Positions 25,165-33,765 of a DNA stretch of 49,420 nt are shown here, piece after piece. The position numbers were made by a program, and so were the translations under genes. The notes below the pieces were generated by a model. It was not told where the DNA came from. It did no database searches and was given only the letters and a program-made list of their open reading frames with translations. This DNA comes from Candidatus Saccharimonadota bacterium (lineage in GTDB: Bacteria; Patescibacteriota; Saccharimonadia; Saccharimonadales; Saccharimonadaceae). The stretch is taken from NCBI GenBank assembly GCA_017516075.1, contig JAFWDS010000011.1, positions 1 through 49,420 of the forward strand, written 5' to 3'. Position 1 is the first letter of the stretch; every line of letters starts with the position of its first letter.

Positions 25165-25754
25165 TGGCGGAAAAGAAAACGGCTGCTGAGAAATCAGCAC
25201 AACCACGCCTGAAAGCTCTCTACAATAACGAGCTAAAGGCGAAACTCCAGAAGGAGTTAAAGCTCACGAACATCAATCAAGTTCCAGAGCTGAAAAAAGT
25301 CGTCGTTTCTTGTGGTGTAGGTAAAAAGCGTGAAGATAAGCGTTTTACCGAGACCGTAGAATTGACGCTTGCAAAGATTACTGGTCAGAAGGCGACTTCT
25401 CGCCTCGCCAAGAAATCGATTGCGACATTCAAAATTCGTAAAGGCATGGGTGCGCCAGTTGGCTATCTCACGACTCTACGTAATGACAAGATGTATGAAT
25501 TTGTGGATAGGCTAATCAACATCGCTTTGCCACACGTTCGCGATTTTCATGGTGTTTCGCGTAATGCGTTTGATGCCCAGGGCAATTATAACCTTGGTCT
25601 CAAAGAGCAAACTGTATTCCCAGAAATCACTTTTGAGGACGCATCAGCTCTCCATGGTCTAGAAATTACATTTATTATTAAAAATGGTTCAAAGGAAGGA
25701 AGTCTAAAATTGTTAGAACTCTTCGGAATGCCGTTTTCTAGGGAGGCAAAGTAG
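25164..25754 (+). CDS. rplE: Ribosomal protein L5
   Basis: L5 contacts 5S rRNA and P-site tRNA. The 196-residue protein has a charged N-terminal extension of about 15 residues, then the L5 core ([67 protein letters not shown]). Confidence 0.97.
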   Translation: MAEKKTAAEKSAQPRLKALYNNELKAKLQKELKLTNINQVPELKKVVVSCGVGKKREDKRFTETVELTLAKITGQKATSRLAKKSIATFKIRKGMGAPVGYLTTLRNDKMYEFVDRLINIALPHVRDFHGVSRNAFDAQGNYNLGLKEQTVFPEITFEDASALHGLEITFIIKNGSKEGSLKLLELFGMPFSREAK

Positions 25755-25755
25755 T

Positions 25756-26025
25756 ATGGCTAAGAAATCTGCAGTGCTTCGTGATGAAAAACGACGTAAA
25801 ATGTACGAAAAATATAAAGACAAGCGTGAGGCGCTTAAGGCTGCCGGCGATTTAGAAGGTTTGCAAAAACTGCCACGAAATTCCAGTCCTACGAGGCTCG
25901 AGAATCGTGACATGTTGGATGGTCGTCCACGTGGTTATATGCGCCGATTCGGTCTCAGTCGTATTAATTTCCGGGAAAAAGCATCAAAGGGCGAAATTCC
26001 TGGTGTAACTAAGAGTAGCTGGTAG
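25756..26025 (+). CDS. rpsN: Ribosomal protein S14 (zinc-free form)
   Basis: This 89-residue S14 of the long C-minus type has no CxxC zinc motifs, and ends [19 protein letters not shown] then a Lys/Trp tail. It begins one base after the L5 stop. The zinc-free paralog is generally the form used when zinc is scarce, and it appears to be the operon copy here. Confidence 0.96.
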   Translation: MAKKSAVLRDEKRRKMYEKYKDKREALKAAGDLEGLQKLPRNSSPTRLENRDMLDGRPRGYMRRFGLSRINFREKASKGEIPGVTKSSW

Positions 26026-26040
26026 GAGAAAGGAGAGAAT

Positions 26041-26442
26041 ATGTCATTACAATCTACTGATCAAATCGCCGACCTGATTACCCGTATTCGTAATGCGGTA
26101 ATGGTAGGCAAGAATGAAATCCTCGTCCCGACTTCTAAGTTGAAGGCTGGGGTGGTTGATGTGCTGGCCAAAAATGGTTATGTGGCTAAAGCTGAAATAG
26201 TTGAAGGTGAGCCACGTGCTATGCTTAAGGTCACTATTAATGAACCCGGTATGGTTGCCAAAATCAACGAGATTTCAAAGGTATCTAAACCTGGTCGTCG
26301 AGTTTATTCTTCGGCTGAAGATTTGCCGACCATTAAATCTGGACGTGGTATGATTATTGTGTCTACCTCGAAAGGTTTGATGACTGGCAGAGAAGCCAAG
26401 AAAAATAGACTTGGTGGCGAAATTTTAGTTAAGGTTTGGTAA
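26041..26442 (+). CDS. rpsH: Ribosomal protein S8
   Basis: S8 organises the central domain of 16S rRNA. The 133-residue protein shows the S8 start (DQIADLITRIRNAVMVGKNEI), SKPGRRVYSSAEDLP and the C-terminal GRGMIIVSTSKGLMTGREAKK. It is the last gene of the cluster. rplF, rplR, rpsE, rplO and secY, which normally follow, are absent. The stop codon lies in the left arm of a palindrome. Confidence 0.97.
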   Translation: MSLQSTDQIADLITRIRNAVMVGKNEILVPTSKLKAGVVDVLAKNGYVAKAEIVEGEPRAMLKVTINEPGMVAKINEISKVSKPGRRVYSSAEDLPTIKSGRGMIIVSTSKGLMTGREAKKNRLGGEILVKVW

Positions 26443-26604
26443 AACAATAGCTTGCATTTCTCAACGATGAAATGCGCGCCAAGATAAAAAATACAACACT
26501 CGTCGGATTGTTTCGGAAATTTCAGTTTCCTCAACAATCCGGTGAGTTGTATTTTTTATATGGGCGATTTCATATGTTTCGAAATCGCAAGCTATTGTTT
26601 TACC
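26438..26604. repeat. Cloverleaf-like palindromic element at the end of the ribosomal operon
   Basis: Perfect 18-bp outer arms (26438-26455 and 26587-26604) include the rpsH stop codon. Inside are three hairpins: GCATTTC / GAAATGC (26454-26475), a long central stem (26486-26512 with 26533-26557, continued by GGAAA / TTTCC), and GCGATTTC / GAAATCGC (26564-26588). The central stem is flanked by an A run and a T run and would work as a bidirectional terminator. Confidence 0.85.
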
Positions 26605-26895
26605 TAATTAAACAAACTTATCATTATCAAATGCTGTTCGAAAAATAGTTTTCTGCCACTCGCTTTTTTTATTTGCTAAGATCCCATATGTTTCAAAATC
26701 GAGGTTAATACAAAAAATAGTCGGAAAAAGTGTGATTTTTTACATTTTTTCCGCGAAATTAATGTGCTTATGTTGCACTAATTCTCATGTGAATTTGGTA
26801 TGGATGATTAATTCTAATTAAATAATTAGGTTTTACTGATTGGTAGAACTTGTGCTATGGAGTTATTTAATAACTATAATGTGACATTAGGTGGA
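26605..26895. other. AT-rich intergenic region with small hairpins
   Basis: No gene is seen. CATATGTTTC followed by AAAATCG at 26688-26703 echoes a piece of the preceding palindrome. A hairpin CGGAAAAA / TTTTTTCCG lies at 26722-26753, and a 16-bp palindrome CTAATTAAATAATTAG lies near 26815. This looks like decayed palindromic material plus the 3' side of FISUMP gene D. Confidence 0.5.
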
Positions 26896-28605
26896 TTATA
26901 GGCCGGAGACCGATGACGCCGTGGGGCGTGCAACGCAGCGGACAGAATTGCCGCCGTAGCGATTGCCATAATTGGAAGGGCTGACGCTGCCATCCACGTG
27001 GAAGCTCGCGAGCGCGGCGCCTTTACCATTGATAAGTACAACCGGCGACCAGAAGTCGCCGCCGAAGCCAACGCCGCCTAGTACACTGCCGAAGTACCCA
27101 CCAGCAGCGGAGTAAAGCGGAGTAGTCCAGAGGGCATCTTCACCTTCGTCATGTTGGTTGTTACTATTAGTGTCTGTGTAGCTTCTACTAGTGAAACCAT
27201 ATTCATTCCAGAGGCTATAGAAGGAATCATCACCGGTACCTACGCGTGGCAGAGTCCAGCCAGCTGGGCAGATGGATTGTTCTATCAGTTCGTTTGATGT
27301 AGTATAGGAGCTACTATCGCTCATAGCTACAGCAGCAGTCCAGTTGTAATAGTTACCTAGATGATACTGGGATTCACCAGTGGTATCTATGTAAGTGTTG
27401 ATGGGATTTAGCAATTCGTCACAGTTTTCGTATTTGTTTGTAGTGTTATTCAAAGTGCAGCTATCGTAGTAGGCGTCCCAATCGCTATAGTCTGATTTGG
27501 TAGCGTTCCAGTAAAGGTCACCTGGGTCATAAGACATAGGAATTGTATATGAGCCTACCCAGTTGCTTTTGTTAGCATCTGTAAGAGTGGCACTGGGTGC
27601 CGTCCAGGTAGCAGTGTCGTATTCTCCAGTAGAAGTATTATAGCCGATGTCGGTGTTTTGGTTAGTATAGTAATTTGTCGTAGTGACGATATCATGATCT
27701 AGGTTTTGGGTCATCCAGATGTTACCGTCTTTTAGTTTGGCTACACAATAGGATTTATTATCACGACTATCCTTGAGGCTATACTGGGCGTCTTCGGTCA
27801 TGTTTCCTAAAACTGCAGCTTTTTCCTCGGTAGTCATAGTGGCAAATTCTTGCATGTAGGTGACACCAGGAACTTTGGTCTGACAGGAACTGACTTGTGG
27901 AGCAGGAGCGTCGGATGGATGAACTAGAGTGTAGATGACCTGGCCAGAATAGGTATCGGCTGGTTGGGTTTTGGAAATGTATGCTGCATAAGTAGTAGTG
28001 AGTTTAACTCCGCCAGTGTTTGCGGTCATATCAGTAGCGGAGTTTTTGTGAGCGACTTTAGTGTATTCGTTTGGTACTACATGATACTGCGAAAATGAAG
28101 CGCTTGTAGCGGATTGTTCTGCTTCACTTGGAAGAGCTACATTAGGAGCAGAATCAATAGTAAAAGCATTGGTACCAGTTGTATCGCCAGAATCTTGAGT
28201 GATGGCTAGTTTCATAGCCCAGTTAGAAACATCTGGATTGCCAGCCGATGTAGCTAGTCCGGTTTCTATAGTAGTATTAGTAGAAGCTCCGACGAGTTTA
28301 TTGCTATTAGTCTCACCAATAGTATCGCCAGTATATCCTGCCGCGTAAATAGCAAAGCCTTCAGAATCATTACAAAATGCATGTAACGTAGTAGTGCCGA
28401 TATCAGCTTGGTAGGTGCCATTAGTGATATTGGCATTATGGCTATTCATGCCAGTACCAGATAGAGTACAAGAAATGGGGACAGTGATATTGATTTCATC
28501 TACTACGTCATTCTCGGCAGAGACATAGGTAGAAGCAAGAATAGCTCCTGTGATGATAGTGGTTGTTGTTAGGATGTTAATAGTGAGTGTCGTGTTTCTT
28601 CTCAT
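26896..28605 (-). CDS. FISUMP-domain surface protein D with hypervariable C-terminus
   Basis: This 569-residue protein is the only FISUMP copy here on the minus strand. It has a signal segment (LTINILTTTTIITGAILAST), the VDEINITVPISCT domain, a paralog-specific insert near residue 170 (LPSEAEQSATSASFSQ) and the FISUMP domain. The variable tail is VLGGVGFGGDFWSPVVLING and onwards. It ends ARPTASSVSGL. TATAAT (28612-28617) lies 6 nt before the ATG, so the message is probably leaderless, unlike A-C. With gene E, in the opposite direction, it flanks the polysaccharide locus. Confidence 0.85.
   Translation of the reverse strand: MRRNTTLTINILTTTTIITGAILASTYVSAENDVVDEINITVPISCTLSGTGMNSHNANITNGTYQADIGTTTLHAFCNDSEGFAIYAAGYTGDTIGETNSNKLVGASTNTTIETGLATSAGNPDVSNWAMKLAITQDSGDTTGTNAFTIDSAPNVALPSEAEQSATSASFSQYHVVPNEYTKVAHKNSATDMTANTGGVKLTTTYAAYISKTQPADTYSGQVIYTLVHPSDAPAPQVSSCQTKVPGVTYMQEFATMTTEEKAAVLGNMTEDAQYSLKDSRDNKSYCVAKLKDGNIWMTQNLDHDIVTTTNYYTNQNTDIGYNTSTGEYDTATWTAPSATLTDANKSNWVGSYTIPMSYDPGDLYWNATKSDYSDWDAYYDSCTLNNTTNKYENCDELLNPINTYIDTTGESQYHLGNYYNWTAAVAMSDSSSYTTSNELIEQSICPAGWTLPRVGTGDDSFYSLWNEYGFTSRSYTDTNSNNQHDEGEDALWTTPLYSAAGGYFGSVLGGVGFGGDFWSPVVLINGKGAALASFHVDGSVSPSNYGNRYGGNSVRCVARPTASSVSGL
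26935..27090 (-). other. Hypervariable 3' segment of FISUMP gene D (DGR-type variable region candidate)
   Basis: Relative to A and C, changes concentrate at NNC/NNT codons. GGCGACTTCTGG and CCTTCC blocks are retained, and there is one extra codon in the middle. The upstream flank is shared with A and C. Confidence 0.6.
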
Positions 28606-28679
28606 GCTTTGATTATATCATGTTTTTGGTAAAATAATTCTTTTTGTGCTTTATAGAAAGATTTGAGGGGAAAGATTTT

Positions 28680-28805
28680 ATGTTTCAACTTACGAGAGAA
28701 GAACTTGATTATTTCGTGATGTCACATTTTGTGACTTCACGAAATTATAGTTTTTTTAAAGGGCAAGGCGGTGGCGTAAGAAAGCTCCCCCGCGCTTTCA
28801 CTTAA
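28680..28805 (+). pseudogene. ORF6N-domain protein remnant
   Basis: An ATG opens 41 codons reading FQLTREELDYFVMSHFVTS, then RKLPRAFT and TAA. Phage-type ORF6N/KilA-N-associated proteins read F-x-L-T-x-E-E, V-T-S, then R-x-L-P-x-A-F-T-E-Q-G. The Glu codon of FTEQG is a TAA stop here, with CAAGGTATTTAC (QGIY) after it. The downstream part is lost and RhuM-type sequence follows at once in another frame. Codons 11-22 form a 35-bp near-perfect palindrome (28711-28745). Confidence 0.6.
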
Positions 28806-28807
28806 CA

Positions 28808-29080
28808 AGGTATTTACTTGAATTAAGATACAAAGACGAGAATATCTGGTTATCACAAAAGATGATGGCGGCGTTGTATGGGGTGGATGTAAGAACTGTG
28901 AGTGAGCACATTGGCAAAATTTTGAGTGACCACGAATTAGAGGAAATTGTAACTATCCGGAAATTCCGGATAGTTCAAAAAGAAGGAAATCGTGACGTGA
29001 CGAGAGGAGTTACACATTACAACCTGCAGATGATTATCGCGGTTGGGTTTAAAGTGAACAACGCGCGTGAGGAAGATTAG
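28808..29080 (+). pseudogene. RhuM-family protein remnant
   Basis: The frame reads LELRYKDENIWLSQKMMAAL then YGVDVRTVSEHIGKI, later VTHYNLQMIIAVGFKVN and a stop. This matches the N-terminal half of RhuM (virulence or phage-type DNA-binding) proteins, in which VGYRVNS continues for about 200 residues. No start codon precedes LELRYK; the first ATG (28862) would drop the first motif. The fragment is truncated at both ends and adjoins the ORF6N remnant. Confidence 0.6.
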
Positions 29081-29112
29081 TACTAGTGCTTTAAAAAAGA
29101 GAGTTTTTGTGG

Positions 29113-29118
29113 TATAAT
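29113..29118 (+). promoter_or_regulatory. Promoter of the polysaccharide operon
   Basis: The extended -10 TGTGGTATAAT precedes the first gene of the cluster. Transcription would start near 29125, which excludes the upstream in-frame TTG (29107) and ATG (29119) as starts. Confidence 0.6.
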
Positions 29119-29139
29119 ATGTACGGAAGTTTATTTTTT

Positions 29140-31011
29140 ATGAGAAATAAAGTACGTATTGTTTTGAATAAAAAGATATCGCGGATTATAGCTTTGGTTA
29201 TTTTTGATGTCATCTCTGTTGTTGTTGCTTCGCTTTTAGCGCTTTGGATGCGTTTTGATTTTCAGCAAATACCAGTTGAATACATTCAGAGTGTGACGCA
29301 TTTTCTGCTGATTGATTGTGCTATCGTGGTGGCAATTTTCGCAATTGCTAGATTGTACACTTCTATTTGGCGATATGCTTCAGTACCAGAGTTGATATCG
29401 ATTATGATTTCTTGTACATTGGCGAGTTTGGTGATATTTCTATACAAACACGCTATGTTTCTTCCGATGCCGCGTAGCTTTTGGTTTATTTTTGCAGCGT
29501 TACTCTTTTTGTTTACTTGCGGGATACGCTATTCGTATCGTATTTGCCGGGTATTTTTGCGTGCCTTGTCAGGAAAAAAACGTTTAAAAAACACTATGAT
29601 TGTTGGCGGTGGCGAATCTGCCCGAATGCTAATTGATGAGCTAAACCGTAGTCCTCAGAAATATGGTGGAATTTGGGTTAGGTGCATTGTTGATGATGAT
29701 AGGCAAAAACGAGGAAATCGTATTCGTGGTATTCCGATTGTCGGAAATAGTCATAATGTTCCGTCGGTGGTAGAAAAATATAAAATCGAACAAATAATCA
29801 TTTGTATTCCGTCAGCTAGTAAGGAAACAATTGCTAGAATTGTGGCGGAGTGCCAAAAAACTAAATGCGAAATTAAAATATTGCCATCTATTTATGTGAC
29901 GATGGCCGAAGACGCAGAGGACATTGTTGAAAAAATTCGTCCAATTAAATATGAAGATTTTTTGGGTAGAGATCAGATTGTCGTGAATGATGATGAAATA
30001 CTTAGGCATGTCGCTGGGAAAACGATTTTAGTGACTGGCGGTGGTGGCTCGATTGGTTCTGAGCTTTGTCGTCAAATTGCGAAAGCGAGTCCAAAACTTT
30101 TAATTATATTTGATATTTATGAAAACAATGCTTATGAGATTCAGCAGGAGCTTTATCGTGATTACCCAGGTTTGAATTTGCAGACGATTATTGGTTCGGT
30201 GCGCGACTGTGCTCGTCTTGAAAAAGTATTTGAAGAGTTTCATCCTGACCAAGTTTACCATGCGGCGGCGCATAAACATGTTCCTTTGATGGAGTGTAGC
30301 CCGAATGAAGCCATTAAGAATAATTGCCTTGGAACTTTAAACACTGTGAAGCTGGCTGATAAATATGGTGTTTCAAAATTCATTTTGGTGAGTACGGACA
30401 AAGCGGTTCGTCCGACTAATATCATGGGCGCATCGAAGCGTATTTGCGAAATGATTATTCAATACTATGATAAAAAATCAAAAACTAGTTACGTGGCAGT
30501 ACGTTTTGGTAATGTACTCGGATCTAATGGTTCGGTGATTCCATTATTCTTAAAGCAAATTGAAAATGGTGGACCTGTCACTGTAACTCATAAAGACGTG
30601 ACACGTTATTTTATGACAATCCCAGAAGCCGTTAGTTTGATTTTGCAAGCCTCAGTTTATGCGGAAGGTGGTGAAATTTTTGTGCTTGATATGGGAAAGC
30701 CGATAAAGATATATAATCTCGCGAAGCAGATTATTAGATATAAGGGCTTGGAACCGGGCAAGGACATAAAAATTGTGATTACGGGTCTTCGCCCTGGCGA
30801 GAAGCTTTATGAAGAGATGCTGATGGAGGAAGAAGGACTGAAAGAGACGCCAAATAAGTTGATTCATATTGGGAAGCCGATTAGAATTGAAGAAACTTTT
30901 ATGGAAGATCTAGATAGTTTAATAAAGGCCGCCGAGAAAAATGACGAAACAATTAAAAAACAGACTGCTAGATTGGTGTCAACATACAAGCCGGCGAAGG
31001 AGAATAGATAA
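29140..31011 (+). CDS. Membrane-bound UDP-GlcNAc-type 4,6-dehydratase (FlaA1/WbpM/PglF class)
   Basis: It catalyses the first step from UDP-GlcNAc to a 4-keto-6-deoxy sugar. Four membrane helices (about 10-130) are followed by a nucleotide-binding domain (NTMIVGGGESARMLI) and an extended SDR domain (LVTGGGGSIGSELC near 300). The active site reads STDKAVRPTNIMGASKR, with Met in place of the usual SDR Tyr and Lys four residues later, the known arrangement of the WbpM-type long dehydratases. The start at 29140 is preferred for promoter reasons. The stop shares bases with the next ATG. First gene of the sugar cluster, paired with an aminotransferase. Confidence 0.92.
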   Translation: MRNKVRIVLNKKISRIIALVIFDVISVVVASLLALWMRFDFQQIPVEYIQSVTHFLLIDCAIVVAIFAIARLYTSIWRYASVPELISIMISCTLASLVIFLYKHAMFLPMPRSFWFIFAALLFLFTCGIRYSYRICRVFLRALSGKKRLKNTMIVGGGESARMLIDELNRSPQKYGGIWVRCIVDDDRQKRGNRIRGIPIVGNSHNVPSVVEKYKIEQIIICIPSASKETIARIVAECQKTKCEIKILPSIYVTMAEDAEDIVEKIRPIKYEDFLGRDQIVVNDDEILRHVAGKTILVTGGGGSIGSELCRQIAKASPKLLIIFDIYENNAYEIQQELYRDYPGLNLQTIIGSVRDCARLEKVFEEFHPDQVYHAAAHKHVPLMECSPNEAIKNNCLGTLNTVKLADKYGVSKFILVSTDKAVRPTNIMGASKRICEMIIQYYDKKSKTSYVAVRFGNVLGSNGSVIPLFLKQIENGGPVTVTHKDVTRYFMTIPEAVSLILQASVYAEGGEIFVLDMGKPIKIYNLAKQIIRYKGLEPGKDIKIVITGLRPGEKLYEEMLMEEEGLKETPNKLIHIGKPIRIEETFMEDLDSLIKAAEKNDETIKKQTARLVSTYKPAKENR

Positions 31012-32216
31012 TGAAAAAAAGAATTATTCCTTTCTCGCCGCCGGACATTAGTGAAAAGGAAATCGAGAACGTTGTTGACGTATTAAAGTCTAGTTGGATT
31101 ACGACTGGACCGAAAACTAAGGAATTCGAAGCAAAGATTGCTGAGTATTGCGGTACGGAGAAGGCTGTATGTTTAAATTCTAACACTGCTTGCCAAGAGT
31201 TGATTTTGAAGGTTTTGGGTGTGGGCCCTGGCGATGAGGTTATCACGAGCGCATACACATATACTGCATCTGCTAGCGTAATCGATCATGTGGGTGCAAA
31301 AATCGTGCTTGTGGATACAAAGGAGGGTTCTTATGAAATGGATTATGAAGCGCTCGAAAAGGCTATTACAGAAAAGACGAAGGTGATTATCCCGGTAGAT
31401 ATTGCTGGTGTGATGTGTGATTATAATAAGATATTTGAAATTGTCGAAAGAAAAAAATCGCTATTTAGACCAAATAATGATTTGCAAAAATTATATGGGA
31501 GAATAATCGTAGCTGCAGATGCGGCACACTCTTTTGGTGCAACTTTTGAAGGGAAAAGAAGTGGCAGTGTTGCTGATTTTACTAGTTTCTCTTTTCATGC
31601 CGTCAAGAATCTGACTACCGCCGAGGGTGGCGCATTGACTTGGAAGCATGTTGATGGCTTGGATAATGAGGCTTTGTATCAAGAATTTATGCTCTGGAGC
31701 TTGCATGGTCAATCAAAGGATGCATTGGCAAAGAACAAACTCGGTGCGTGGGAGTACGACATTGTTTATACTGGTCAAAAGTGCAATATGACTGACATTA
31801 TGGCTGCGATAGGCCTAGCGCAACTCGAAAGGTATCCTGAGCTTTTGAAGAGAAGAAAAGAAATCATTAGATTGTATAATGAACTGCTCGACAAAGACAA
31901 AATCGATATTATCGAACATGAGAATGGCGATAGTATGTCTAGCATGCATTTAATGCTTACTAGGGTAAAGAGAATTGATGTTAATAAAAGGAATGATATT
32001 ATCACCAAACTAGCTGAAGCCGGTATAGCTTCTAATGTTCATTATAAACCATTGCCAATGCATACTGCGTATAAGAAGCTTGGGTTTGATATCGATGATT
32101 ATCCGAATGCGTATGATATGTATATGAACGAAATTTCGTTGCCACTTCATACAAAGCTGTCTGATGAAGATGTCAGATATATCTGTGAAAAATATAATGA
32201 GATAGTGGGGTCATGA
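31011..32216 (+). CDS. DegT/DnrJ/EryC1 aminotransferase (PglE-like)
   Basis: This PLP enzyme aminates the keto sugar nucleotide made by the preceding dehydratase. Its 401 residues include FSPPDISEKEIENVVDVLKS, the GDEVITSAYTYTAS cofactor region, ADAAHSFGA and the PLP lysine in FHAVKNLTTAEGG (Lys199). This matches sugar aminotransferases that make UDP-4-amino-4,6-dideoxy sugars. Overlaps on both sides mark it as part of the operon. The exact product is inferred from the pairing. Confidence 0.93.
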   Translation: MKKRIIPFSPPDISEKEIENVVDVLKSSWITTGPKTKEFEAKIAEYCGTEKAVCLNSNTACQELILKVLGVGPGDEVITSAYTYTASASVIDHVGAKIVLVDTKEGSYEMDYEALEKAITEKTKVIIPVDIAGVMCDYNKIFEIVERKKSLFRPNNDLQKLYGRIIVAADAAHSFGATFEGKRSGSVADFTSFSFHAVKNLTTAEGGALTWKHVDGLDNEALYQEFMLWSLHGQSKDALAKNKLGAWEYDIVYTGQKCNMTDIMAAIGLAQLERYPELLKRRKEIIRLYNELLDKDKIDIIEHENGDSMSSMHLMLTRVKRIDVNKRNDIITKLAEAGIASNVHYKPLPMHTAYKKLGFDIDDYPNAYDMYMNEISLPLHTKLSDEDVRYICEKYNEIVGS

Positions 32217-32956
32217 TAAAAATGAAGAAGTGGGATGATTTGCCAAAGTCGATGAAAAACGATGAGGTCAAAAAGTATTATGACGTCCTTCAACATAAGA
32301 AGGTGAGTCTTTTCTTGAAAAGATTTTTTGATATCGTATTTAGTTTAGTTGGTTTTATCGTGTTTTTGCCTTTCTTATTAATAATTGCGATTGTAATCAA
32401 GATTGATTCTAAAGGACCGGTGTTTTATAGGCAGGAACGGGTGACGAGGTATAATCGGACTTTTAAGATTTTTAAATTTAGAACTATGATTCAGGATGCT
32501 GATAAAGTTGGTTCGCTTGTGACTACGAAAGACGATGGGCGTATTACCCATGTCGGAAAGTTTATTCGCAAAATTCGCTTGGATGAAGTGCCGCAGTTGA
32601 TTAACATATTGAAGGGTGATATGTCTTTTGTGGGTACGCGCCCAGAAGTTAGAAAGTATGTGGATAAATACACCGATGAGATGAAATCAACGCTACTAAT
32701 GAGAGCGGGAGTAACGTCGGAGGCGAGTATAATGTTTAAGGACGAAGATGAAATTATGAATAAGTTTGTTAACAAGAATAATAGCGTGGATGAGATATAT
32801 GTTAGTAAAGTATTGCCACAGAAAATGCACTATAATTTAAATTATTTGAAAGAATTTAGCACAGTTAAGGATTTCAAAATTAGCATGCTTACAGTTATTT
32901 CTGTTTTAAAACCAAGAACGGTTAAGCGTTTGAATGGGAGTAAAAATGAAATATAG
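32213..32956 (+). CDS. Bacterial sugar transferase (membrane phosphoglycosyltransferase)
   Basis: It transfers a phospho-sugar from a UDP-sugar to undecaprenyl phosphate, which starts the repeat unit. The 247-residue protein has one membrane helix (FSLVGFIVFLPFLLIIAIVI) and the family motifs FYRQERVTRYNRTFKIFKFRTM, LRLDEVPQLIN type (here IRLDEVPQLINILKGDMSFVG) and TRPEVRKYV. It resembles PglC-type enzymes with a C-terminal extension. It starts by overlap with the aminotransferase stop. ATG 32222 is an alternative. Confidence 0.92.
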   Translation: MIKMKKWDDLPKSMKNDEVKKYYDVLQHKKVSLFLKRFFDIVFSLVGFIVFLPFLLIIAIVIKIDSKGPVFYRQERVTRYNRTFKIFKFRTMIQDADKVGSLVTTKDDGRITHVGKFIRKIRLDEVPQLINILKGDMSFVGTRPEVRKYVDKYTDEMKSTLLMRAGVTSEASIMFKDEDEIMNKFVNKNNSVDEIYVSKVLPQKMHYNLNYLKEFSTVKDFKISMLTVISVLKPRTVKRLNGSKNEI

Positions 32957-33764
32957 TGTATTAATGACGGTTTATAAAAAAGATAATCCAGAATATCTAG
33001 GTTTAGCGTTAGATAGCATGATTAACCAAAGCGCAAAACCGGATGAAATAGTTTTGGTGGAAGATGGACCAATTCCCAAAACATTGCAAAAAGTAGTAAA
33101 TGACAGGAAAAAGAATTGTAAGGTAATCAAAAGTGTTCAGTTGAAGCAAAATGTTGGCTTAGGGCGAGCACTAAACGAGGGTATAAAAGAATGCAAGAAT
33201 GAACTGATTGCGAGAATGGATGCTGATGATATTTCGGAACATACAAGATGTGAAAAACAATTGCAGAGATTTGCAAAAGACGATAGTCTCGATATTGTGG
33301 GCTGCTTAGTCGAAGAGTTTTCTGGGACAATTGATAGTGTAGTTGGTTATCGTAATGTGCCACTTAATAATGATGAGATTCATAAATATGCGAAAAGGAG
33401 AGATCCTTTTAATCATCCCGCGGTAATGTATAAAAAATCTAGCGTTTTAAAAGTTGGAGGGTATGGTGATTATAGAAAGAATCAGGACACGGATTTGTGG
33501 ATTAGAATGCTTCATGATGGATGCAGGGCGGAGAATATAAACGAATGCTTACTTCATTTTAGGTTCGATGAAGATACCTATCGAAAGCGAAAAAGTTGGG
33601 TTAATACAAAACTATTAATTAAGATTCGGAGAAATGGTTATAAAATTGGTTTTTCGTCTCTTGGCGATTATTTAACCGTGGCAACTGCACAGTTGGCGTT
33701 ATTTTGTATGCCAATTTGGTTGCAAAAACTCGTATACAAAAAAGTTTTAAGGAAGAGGGCATAG
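32946..33764 (+). CDS. Family 2 glycosyltransferase
   Basis: This 272-residue GT-A enzyme begins MKYSVLMTVYKKDNPEYL. It has ARMDADD (the DxD nucleotide-sugar site) and NQDTDLWIRML, typical of GT2 enzymes, with a weakly hydrophobic C-terminus. GGGAG precedes ATG 32946, which is why that start is used instead of an ATG four codons upstream. It overlaps the preceding gene. Confidence 0.9.
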   Translation: MKYSVLMTVYKKDNPEYLGLALDSMINQSAKPDEIVLVEDGPIPKTLQKVVNDRKKNCKVIKSVQLKQNVGLGRALNEGIKECKNELIARMDADDISEHTRCEKQLQRFAKDDSLDIVGCLVEEFSGTIDSVVGYRNVPLNNDEIHKYAKRRDPFNHPAVMYKKSSVLKVGGYGDYRKNQDTDLWIRMLHDGCRAENINECLLHFRFDEDTYRKRKSWVNTKLLIKIRRNGYKIGFSSLGDYLTVATAQLALFCMPIWLQKLVYKKVLRKRA

Positions 33765-33765
33765 C

